A stretch of 13,059 nt of DNA from Psychromonas sp. GTDB taxonomy: Bacteria; Pseudomonadota; Gammaproteobacteria; Enterobacterales; Psychromonadaceae. The translations under genes were made by a program, and so were the position numbers. The stretch lies in NCBI GenBank assembly GCA_023145575.1, contig JAGLDN010000084.1:1-13059 (forward strand). Reading direction: 5' to 3'. A model generated the notes under the pieces. That model ran no database searches. It worked only from the letters and a program-made list of their open reading frames with translations, and was not told the origin of the DNA. Within the stretch, counting starts at the first letter, position 1. Each line of letters opens with the position of its first letter. Positions 6,709-13,059 of the stretch are shown in pieces.

Positions 6709-7278
6709 ATGAACAGTAATGAGTACTTTATCGTCAACCACCCTCTGAGCATTAATGTTGAGCCACTAAATGATCAGCAAACAATACCAAATAAACTAGA
6801 TTTTGAAAATGAAATACCCGCGCCGTTTCGCATGGCAAGCGATCTGGCTTCACTCGATGCTAACTCGTCACAGTCTGTAAAATTAAATAAAGAGTTAACT
6901 CAAGGTTTATGGGATCACCTAGAAATACAAAATCAGAAAATTAGCATTTTATTAACGTATGTGTTAAGTCAACAAGATGATAAAAAAATGCATTATACAG
7001 CAACCTCTTTTAGTGCAGGAGAATGTATTTTTGAATCTAACGATGTCAGCTCATTCAACGTCAATCAAGCAGTGAGACTTAAACTGTTTATTCTTGAAAA
7101 ATCAGCTGCTATTTATTGTTATGCAAAGATCACGAAGATCCATGAAAATAAGATCACCCTCCTCTACCAACAGATCAGGGAAGAAGATCGTGAATTATTA
7201 ATTCGAACTACCTTATACTTTCAATCACAGCAATTAAAAGTTCGTACAGCGCTTCGCTTAGATAAAGAAAATAATTAA
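6709..7278 (+). CDS. Atypical PilZ-domain protein
   Basis: This 189-residue soluble protein resembles the conserved PilZ-like proteins found next to mfd in Shewanella-type marine bacteria. No signal peptide or membrane segment is visible. The N-terminus (YFIVNHPLSINVEPL) is followed by a helical region, then a beta-rich PilZ-like core at about 94-170 and a helical end with IREEDRELLIRTTL at 156-169. Canonical PilZ proteins bind c-di-GMP with RxxxR and [D/N]xSxxG. Here the second motif is reduced to SFSAGE (100-105) and no RxxxR precedes it, so c-di-GMP binding is doubtful. CAGG before ATG 6709 supports the start. The stop is one base from the mfd ATG, so the two genes are very likely co-transcribed and coupled. 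Its role is unknown; family assignment is fairly sure, function is not. Confidence 0.75.
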   Translation: MNSNEYFIVNHPLSINVEPLNDQQTIPNKLDFENEIPAPFRMASDLASLDANSSQSVKLNKELTQGLWDHLEIQNQKISILLTYVLSQQDDKKMHYTATSFSAGECIFESNDVSSFNVNQAVRLKLFILEKSAAIYCYAKITKIHENKITLLYQQIREEDRELLIRTTLYFQSQQLKVRTALRLDKENN

Positions 7279-7279
7279 T

Positions 7280-10200
7280 ATGGCACTCACCAAAACATTA
7301 TCACTTCCACCCATTAAAACCAAAACTGACCGACTATTATTTGCAAACTTAGTAGGGGGGAGTTTGTCGCTTATCATTAGCGAATGTGCTAAACAAAGCC
7401 AACACCCATTAATTTTAATCGCCAATGACACGCCTACTGCACAGAAGTTAAAGCAAGAATTGTATTTTTTTTGTGAGAGTACAATAGATATTATCAATTT
7501 CCCTGATTGGGAAACATTACCTTATGATCATTTCTCCCCACATCAAGACATTATCTCTACACGAATTGAAACACTGCATAAATTAACAAGTATAAAAACG
7601 GGGATTTTAATTGTTCCAATTACGACATTATTATTAAAAATTGCCCCCTCTTCATTTTTGCGGCAACACACCTTAATTTTAAAAACCAAGCAAATAATTG
7701 AATTACAATTATTGCGTAGTGGATTAGAAGAAGCAGGCTATTATGCTGTCGAGAAAGTACAAGAGCACGGAGAGTTTTGTGCAAGGGGATCATTGCTTGA
7801 TATATTCCCAATGGGTAGCAAGATGCCTTACCGCATTGATTTTTTTGATGATATAGTCGATTCTATTCGTCCGTTTGACAGCACGACACAACGCTCCTTA
7901 CCGTCTATAAATGAAATAAAAATATTACCTGCCCATGAGTTTGCAACAGATAAAGACGCTATTAGTAATTTTAAACGTAAATTTGCGAATAAATTTACTT
8001 CTCCACTTTCAACAAGTAAAGATTCAATCTTTAGTGAAATAAATCAATTTAATTTGCCAGCAGGGATTGAGTATTATTTACCACTTTTTTTTGATAAAAC
8101 TGCAACGCTCTTTGATTACTTCCCAAAAAATTCAAGTTTGGCTATTGTTGGCGATATAAATCAAGCCACCATTGATTTTTGGAAAAATTTAGAGGTGCGT
8201 TATGAAGAGCGTCGGTTCAATCTGCTACGTCCGCTTTTATCGCCTAATGAGCTTTACCTTCGCCATGAAAAATGTTTTGAATCAATTGCAAAGTGGCCAA
8301 GATATTACCTACAAAGCACGCCACTACGCACTCAAAAGCAAGGGCGAATTAATTTTGATATTCTGGCTGTAAGCGATATTCAAATTGAACATAAAAAGAA
8401 ACACCCACTAGAAAATATTAAAAATTTTATAAAAAGTTTTTCTGGCAAAATTTTATTTAGCGTGGATTCACCTGGAAGGCGAGAATCCTTAATAGAACTG
8501 CTCGAACCACTCAATTTATCATTACACGTTTTTGATAATATTTCTGATGCCTTTAAAAGTAAAAAACAAATTGGTATAACGACTAGCCGAGTTGAACATA
8601 GTTTTATTTTACAAGATCTAAATTTTGCATTTATCACCGAAACACAACTACTCGGCACAAAAATATCACAACGTAAAGGAACTTCAGAAAATTACGATGA
8701 AAATTTTAACAATGATAATATTCTCCGTAATTTAGAAGAGTTAAAAATCGGACTGCCGGTTGTTCATATTGATCATGGCATTGGTAAGTATTTAGGACTG
8801 CAAACAATTGAAACAGCTGGCATAAAAACAGAATTTGTTACTCTTGAATACCTTCGTGGAGATAAACTTTTTGTCCCCGTGAGCGCTTTAAATTTGATCA
8901 GTCGCTACAGTGGGCATAATGTAGAAACCGCACCTATTAGTAAATTAGGTACTGAAACTTGGCAGAAAGCTAAAAAACGTGCCGCAGAAAAGGTAAGAGA
9001 TGTCGCAGTTGAATTACTTGAAATTTATGCACAACGAGTTGCAACAATCGGTTATAAATACACTTTAAATAAAAACAATTACGCACTTTTTAGTAATGAT
9101 TTTCCATTTGAAGAAACCCCTGATCAAGCCATTTCAATTACTAATGTAATCTCTGACATGTGTTCTAATCAAGCAATGGATAGGCTTATTTGTGGAGATG
9201 TTGGCTTTGGTAAAACCGAAGTCGCCATGCGCGCTGCATTTATAGCGACTGACAATCAAAAGCAGGTGGCCATTTTAGTACCAACAACCCTACTTTCGCA
9301 ACAACACTATGAAAACTTTACGGATAGATTTGCTGATTGGCCAATTAAAGTAAGCGTTATCTCTCGCTTTAAAACAGCAAAAGAACAAAAATTAATTTTA
9401 GCCGATATCGAAGATGGAAAAATTGATATTTTAATTGGCACACATAAGTTGTTGAGTAAAAACATAAAGTTTGCCGATCTTGGCTTACTTGTTATTGATG
9501 AAGAACATCGCTTTGGCGTACGGCAGAAAGAAAAAATAAAAGCATTACGCGCTAAAATTGACATTTTAACATTGACTGCAACGCCCATCCCAAGGACATT
9601 AAATATGGCAATGAGCGGTATGCGCGATCTTTCAATTATTGCCTCACCTCCTTCGAAACGCCTTGCAGTAAAGACATTTGTTCAAGAAAAATCAGATCAT
9701 TTAATTAGCGATGCCATAACCCGAGAGGTGATGCGAGGTGGGCAAGTTTACTATTTGCACAATAATGTTGCCACAATAAATAATGTTGCAAATGAGATTC
9801 AATTGATGCTACCCAATGCAAAAGTTACCGTTGCACACGGTCAAATGAATGAAAATACGCTTGAAAACATAATGGCTGATTTTTATCGTCAACGGAAAAA
9901 TGTTTTAGTATGTACCACAATCATTGAAACAGGTATTGATATTCCAAGTGCGAATACAATTATAATCAATCGAGCAGATCAATTCGGCTTAGCGCAATTA
10001 CATCAACTGCGTGGTCGTGTTGGGCGATCTCACCACCAGGCTTACGCCTATTTACTCACCCCAAATAAACGCGGAATGACCAAAGATGCAGTAAAACGTC
10101 TCGATGCAATATCTTCATTGAATGTTTTGGGCACAGGATTTACGCTGGCAACCCACGATTTAGAGATCCGTGGTGCAGGTGAGTTATTAGGCGAGGATCA

Positions 10201-10771
10201 ATCTGGTCAGATAAGCAATATTGGATTTAGCCTCTATATGGATATGCTAAATCAAGCGGTTGTAGCATTGCAGAGCGGCAATCAACCAACACTTGAAAAC
10301 CTACTGGCAAATCAAGCTGAAGTAGAGTTACGTATTCCAGCTTTATTGCCAGACGATTATATCCATGATGTCAATATGCGATTATCTTTTTATAAGCGCA
10401 TTGCTAATGCAACCAACAAGCAACACTTGAAAGACATTCGAATTGAACTAATCGATCGTTTTGGGCTACTGCCTGATCCTACCAAAAATTTATTTGAAAT
10501 AACGCAAATAAAGCAACAATGCAGTACACTCGGCATTAAAAAATTAGAGGCTCATGCGCAAGGTGGACAGGTAACATTTACAACAAAGAGCACAATTAAT
10601 CCGATGTTTTTAGTTTCTTTACTGCAAAAACAAGCAAATACATTTAAACTAGACGGGCCAACAAAGTTAAAATTTGTTGAAAACCTTGAAAATAACCGAA
10701 AACGTTTAAATTGGCTCAATCAATTACTCAATACGTTTAACGAAAATATAGATTTAAGGATATTAAATTGA
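7280..10771 (+). CDS. mfd: Transcription-repair coupling factor Mfd
   Basis: This 1163-residue DNA translocase recognises RNA polymerase stalled at lesions, removes it and recruits UvrA. Length matches E. coli Mfd (1148). In order: a UvrB-like N-terminal region (WETLPYDHFSPHQDIIS, then EHGEFCARGSLLDIFPMGS); an RNA-polymerase-interaction domain at about 485-555 (GLPVVHIDHGIGKYLGL); helicase motifs with Walker A GDVGFGKTE (639-647), DEEH (740-743), TATPIPRTLNMAMSG and LRGRVGRS (910-917); and a C-terminal domain with LLPDDYIHDVNMRLSFYKRI. No frameshift or motif loss is visible. The Shine-Dalgarno sequence before ATG 7280 is weak, and the start lies one base after the pilZ stop, so re-initiation is likely. 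Its end overlaps csiV by 4 nt. Confidence 0.98.
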   Translation: MALTKTLSLPPIKTKTDRLLFANLVGGSLSLIISECAKQSQHPLILIANDTPTAQKLKQELYFFCESTIDIINFPDWETLPYDHFSPHQDIISTRIETLHKLTSIKTGILIVPITTLLLKIAPSSFLRQHTLILKTKQIIELQLLRSGLEEAGYYAVEKVQEHGEFCARGSLLDIFPMGSKMPYRIDFFDDIVDSIRPFDSTTQRSLPSINEIKILPAHEFATDKDAISNFKRKFANKFTSPLSTSKDSIFSEINQFNLPAGIEYYLPLFFDKTATLFDYFPKNSSLAIVGDINQATIDFWKNLEVRYEERRFNLLRPLLSPNELYLRHEKCFESIAKWPRYYLQSTPLRTQKQGRINFDILAVSDIQIEHKKKHPLENIKNFIKSFSGKILFSVDSPGRRESLIELLEPLNLSLHVFDNISDAFKSKKQIGITTSRVEHSFILQDLNFAFITETQLLGTKISQRKGTSENYDENFNNDNILRNLEELKIGLPVVHIDHGIGKYLGLQTIETAGIKTEFVTLEYLRGDKLFVPVSALNLISRYSGHNVETAPISKLGTETWQKAKKRAAEKVRDVAVELLEIYAQRVATIGYKYTLNKNNYALFSNDFPFEETPDQAISITNVISDMCSNQAMDRLICGDVGFGKTEVAMRAAFIATDNQKQVAILVPTTLLSQQHYENFTDRFADWPIKVSVISRFKTAKEQKLILADIEDGKIDILIGTHKLLSKNIKFADLGLLVIDEEHRFGVRQKEKIKALRAKIDILTLTATPIPRTLNMAMSGMRDLSIIASPPSKRLAVKTFVQEKSDHLISDAITREVMRGGQVYYLHNNVATINNVANEIQLMLPNAKVTVAHGQMNENTLENIMADFYRQRKNVLVCTTIIETGIDIPSANTIIINRADQFGLAQLHQLRGRVGRSHHQAYAYLLTPNKRGMTKDAVKRLDAISSLNVLGTGFTLATHDLEIRGAGELLGEDQSGQISNIGFSLYMDMLNQAVVALQSGNQPTLENLLANQAEVELRIPALLPDDYIHDVNMRLSFYKRIANATNKQHLKDIRIELIDRFGLLPDPTKNLFEITQIKQQCSTLGIKKLEAHAQGGQVTFTTKSTINPMFLVSLLQKQANTFKLDGPTKLKFVENLENNRKRLNWLNQLLNTFNENIDLRILN
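10756..10760 (+). promoter_or_regulatory. Shine-Dalgarno site for the TTG start of csiV
   Basis: AAGGA at 10756-10760 lies seven bases before TTG 10768, inside the last codons of mfd. It supports the rare start codon and coupling with mfd. Confidence 0.6.
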
Positions 10772-11670
10772 ATTTAAAAAAGCTGTTTGCACTTATACTT
10801 ATTTTGACTAGTTTTTCAACCTTTGCTGACACACGCTGGTTCACTGTTGAAGTGTTGATCTTTGAACGTAATATTGACATGAGTACCCTTCAAGAGACCA
10901 TACCTAAAGAGCATAAACAGGTTAATACCTCTGATAGTATTGAACTTTTACTTAAACAATTCAATAAGCACTGTCAGAAAGATCAACCGTGTTTACACCA
11001 ACAAAATACCATGCTATTGAGTAACGCTAACTTTAACAAAAAAACTAGATTTCAACTGGTTCCAGAAAAAAACTGGCATCTTACAAGTGCAAGACACGCT
11101 TTAGATGCTCGTAAGCAATTTACAACTGTGTTCCATGGCGCATGGCGAATGCCAATAACAAGTAAAAATAATCAAAAGACCATACACCTTTTTGCAGGAA
11201 AAAACTTTGCACTACAAGAATTAAAAATTATTCAAACTAAACAAAAAGCACTTGATCCAACTTATAAGAGAAATGATCCTGATCAAAAGGGTAATAACAA
11301 ATCAATAAGCAAGGCACAACTCGCAATTAACAGTGAACTTGATAAATTGAAAGATAAATGGGCCATTGATGGAAACATCAAAATTTATCTTAATCACTAT
11401 TTATTTATTGATAGTCAACTAATTGTGCGTAGACAAGACATGCATGATCAACAAGAAAATAAAAACAATATCAAAGTTTTAGACCCTGAAAATAGTGTTG
11501 AGATAAACAATAAAATCGGAAATGAATCTGATAGTGATGTAAATACAAAGCCACAAATACACGTTATCAAAGAAATGTTATTTGATCAAAAAGAAAAATT
11601 ACGAAGTGGTAAAATATATTATTTTGATCACCCGTTAATGGGTATGATCATTCAAATAAGAAAAAATTAA
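10768..11670 (+). CDS. csiV: CsiV-family peptidoglycan-binding protein
   Basis: This 300-residue exported protein resembles CsiV, which in Vibrio cholerae binds peptidoglycan and supports PBP1A/LpoA-mediated wall synthesis. A signal peptide is clear: LKK, a hydrophobic run to residue 17 and probable cleavage after STFA (20), before DTRWFTVEVLIFER. There is no lipobox, so the mature protein should be periplasmic. Cys 69 and Cys 75 could form a disulfide. The segment GNIKIYLNHYLFIDSQLIVRR and the end GKIYYFDHPLMGMIIQIRK match the family. The middle (about 160-190 and 225-265) is polar and low in complexity, probably a linker. The start is TTG 10768, overlapping the mfd stop as TTGA, with AAGGA upstream. 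The role in this organism is inferred from Vibrio. No intrinsic terminator is evident before the repeat element that begins 17 bases downstream. Confidence 0.85.
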   Translation: MNLKKLFALILILTSFSTFADTRWFTVEVLIFERNIDMSTLQETIPKEHKQVNTSDSIELLLKQFNKHCQKDQPCLHQQNTMLLSNANFNKKTRFQLVPEKNWHLTSARHALDARKQFTTVFHGAWRMPITSKNNQKTIHLFAGKNFALQELKIIQTKQKALDPTYKRNDPDQKGNNKSISKAQLAINSELDKLKDKWAIDGNIKIYLNHYLFIDSQLIVRRQDMHDQQENKNNIKVLDPENSVEINNKIGNESDSDVNTKPQIHVIKEMLFDQKEKLRSGKIYYFDHPLMGMIIQIRKN

Positions 11671-11687
11671 TAAACTAGATGAGGTGC

Positions 11688-12083
11688 ATATACTCGTTAT
11701 CATTCAAGGTGACAAATATAGCAAACCTTGAGGTAACCAATTTGCTAGGTGCAAGACTTCCGAGCTAACTGACTTTATCTAGACTTGTCTACTTTGAAGA
11801 TGTTTATCTCAAAACTTGCCGGTTGAGACGACCGCTCGAAAACTCATAAAGTTTAAATAAATCTTTGTTTATTTAAACTCCAACAATTACTTAATGTAGT
11901 TAATTAAGGACAGCTTGGCAGTGTTTGATAAGGGATAACCATTAACGTTTAACTGTCTTTTTATTTAAAATATACCAAGCAAATGATTGGTTTTGCAAAT
12001 CGTTAAAAGATCTTCATGCTGCGCCTTGCCTTGGTATCCGAGCTAGCTTCTGAATAAAGCATTTTGAATGATATCGGGTATAT
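11688..12083. mobile_element. MITE-like repeat with imperfect 20-bp inverted ends
   Basis: Left end 11688-11707 (ATATACTCGTTATCATTCAA) and right end 12064-12083 are inverted repeats with 18 of 20 matches. The interior of about 350 bp has no credible ORF. It holds a 12-bp stem-loop at 11850-11879 and the TTAATTAACTAC block shared with the diverged copy at 748-965. The style (no ORF, terminal inverted repeats, TA at the tips, location just after an operon) resembles the non-autonomous repeats scattered in marine gammaproteobacteria. From memory I believe near-identical repeats occur in related genomes, but I could not check. Confidence 0.7.
11850..11879. repeat. 12-bp stem-loop inside the repeat element
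   Basis: Bases 11850-11861 and 11868-11879 pair perfectly around a 6-nt loop. The stem is almost all A/T, so it is a weak terminator at best. The matching site in the diverged copy (about 777-803) still has an imperfect hairpin. Confidence 0.55.
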
Positions 12084-12103
12084 AAGATATATTTTATCAT
12101 CAA

Positions 12104-12376
12104 TCAAAATGAAGGCTCTGAAGCAACTGGATCTAGAGCCCGTATTTGTTGCAGAAAACTATTATATTGTTGTTTCTTGCGTACCCTCAATTGCAACTCA
12201 TTAGGATCCATCCATAGGGAACAAAGGTATTTGTTAATTCGATTTAAGTTGGGAAAATACCAATCATGATAAGATGCATCTACAACCAATGTCGATTGAC
12301 TGAAATCATGAAAAAATCTGGGAGTATAACTGCAACCCTGAAAAGGATTAATTTTGTAAGTTATAATCAAAAACAA
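12104..12376 (-). CDS. Doubtful small ORF, unrecognised
   Basis: A 90-residue frame opens with a TTG at 12376 and has no well-placed Shine-Dalgarno sequence. The product is rich in aromatic residues and Asn, with no signal, membrane segment or motif I know. The frame is open further upstream, so it could be the tail of a longer decayed gene. It begins just outside the repeat element at 11688-12083. I list it as a possibility only. Confidence 0.2.
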   Translation of the reverse strand: MFLIITYKINPFQGCSYTPRFFHDFSQSTLVVDASYHDWYFPNLNRINKYLCSLWMDPNELQLRVRKKQQYNSFLQQIRALDPVASEPSF

Positions 12377-12442
12377 ATGGCCAATCCTTTCAAGCTTGCA
12401 ATACTATACGACTGAATTTTACGTAATTCTAGGATTCCGAGT

Positions 12443-12687
12443 TTAGCATACGTAACAGACAGCCGACTTTTCCATGCAATTGCCAGCCCCGCTTTGTGCT
12501 GCATTTGCATATAACCTCAAAGTTATTTGGTCATTAACTTCTCTACAATTGTTCAAAGCAATCTTGTCCATTACCACGCTACCAACGCGATTAGTATCTC
12601 TCACACTGATAACATCAGTAAAAAATTTAGGCGCACCGCTACTGCTTTTCTATGCTGCATGATTGGATCATCATCTCGCCAAAACAT
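12443..12687 (-). pseudogene. Possible small frameshifted gene
   Basis: On the minus strand AAGG precedes ATG 12687 by six bases. The frame runs 28 codons (MFWRDDDPIMQHRKAVAVRL at the start) and stops at 12601. At a run of six T on the coding strand (about 12620-12625) another frame continues as TDVISVRDTNRVGSVVMDKI and stays open to TAA at 12445-12443. Joined by a slip in the T run, the product would be about 80 residues. I recognise no family. A good ribosome site and a slippery run at the join favour a once-real gene, but chance cannot be excluded. Confidence 0.25.
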
Positions 12688-13059
12688 ATTTACCTTGATT
12701 TTTTTGCTAGTAATTTAATATTATTATGTCAATATCACTTTAAAATAATAAAAAGAAAAAGTCATTGGTAAGAATAAGGCATAACATTAGGAACGGAGCT
12801 TCTTCTGTTTTATTTTTAAGTGTGCTAGTGATCAAATGATTTTACACACTAATCATGTATAAAATCCCTAAATATGACATGTTTAAAGAAAGATAAAAGA
12901 GTGAATATCAGCGTCCAGATGCTAATACATGCTATGATCAGAATAATATTATTTTTTTAACCTGTCAGCCGTTTTATGTGGCTCAAAAGGCTTGAAAATC
13001 GTTCAAATCGTTGGTTGATCACAGAGATGTTGGTTAAGTATCAGACGTCAACTACCTTG

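Larger units (their letters stand above)
12084..13059. other. Region without a recognisable gene
   Basis: Nearly 1 kb holds only short or broken frames. On the minus strand there are three weak candidates: a short frame from ATG 12687 that may continue after a frameshift to 12443, a 47-codon frame from ATG 12510 to 12367, and a 90-codon frame from TTG 12376 to 12104. They overlap each other in different frames, which suggests a decayed gene or chance. Bases 12721-12940 are very AT-rich with nothing I can name beyond a loose AGTGTG/CACACT inverted repeat near 12819-12849. A frame opens near 12947 and another from ATG 12976 runs off the window end; neither is identifiable. Confidence 0.4.

Noticed and set aside
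12474..12718. Two overlapping plus-strand ORFs of 62 and 63 codons
   Set aside because: No ribosome sites, low-complexity hydrophobic translations, and they are antisense to slightly better minus-strand candidates.
1..13059. CRISPR arrays, tRNA or rRNA genes, toxin-antitoxin or phage-defence modules
   Set aside because: Reading both strands I saw no regularly spaced repeats, no cloverleaf-like sequences with TTCGA loops in place, and no defence-type domains.

Overview
The window is an AT-rich stretch of bacterial chromosome, most likely from a marine gammaproteobacterium related to Psychromonas, Moritella, Shewanella, Colwellia or Vibrio. The lineage is inferred from three things: separate LolC and LolE permeases, a CsiV-family cell-wall protein next to mfd, and an atypical PilZ protein directly upstream of mfd. 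Genus cannot be fixed from the sequence alone.

Layout. (1) Bases 1-966 are mobile-element debris. A MITE-like element with 24-bp inverted ends (15-338) lies inside the decayed 3' part of an IS5-family transposase gene (to 697). Next to it is a truncated, diverged copy (about 748-965) of a second repeat family. (2) Bases 1086-1626 on the minus strand hold an unrecognised gene; a hydrophobic N-terminal segment in another frame suggests it is a frameshifted membrane-anchored protein. (3) Bases 1994-3301 (+) encode a RhlE-like DEAD-box RNA helicase. (4) Bases 3387-6584 (-) are the lolCDE operon for lipoprotein release from the inner membrane, with overlapping genes. (5) A 124-bp divergent promoter region (6585-6708) separates lolC from a plus-strand cluster: degenerate PilZ protein, mfd (transcription-repair coupling factor) and csiV (periplasmic peptidoglycan-binding protein). 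The cluster is tightly packed: 1 nt between pilZ and mfd, 4-nt overlap between mfd and csiV. (6) Bases 11688-12083 are an intact-looking copy of the second repeat family, with imperfect 20-bp inverted ends. (7) Bases 12084-13059 have only weak, broken coding signals on the minus strand and no gene I recognise.

How the genes relate. Most of the core encodes envelope and genome housekeeping. LolCDE hands outer-membrane lipoproteins to LolA. In Vibrio, CsiV works with the PBP1A/LpoA cell-wall machinery, and LpoA is itself an outer-membrane lipoprotein that should depend on Lol; that link is known biology applied by inference. Mfd clears stalled RNA polymerase and recruits UvrA. RhlE acts in RNA remodelling and ribosome assembly.

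I found no clear new multi-gene system. The best leads are the collinear repeat family at both ends of the window, the nested MITE-in-IS5 structure, the frameshifted orphan gene and the PilZ-like protein that lacks c-di-GMP-binding arginines.
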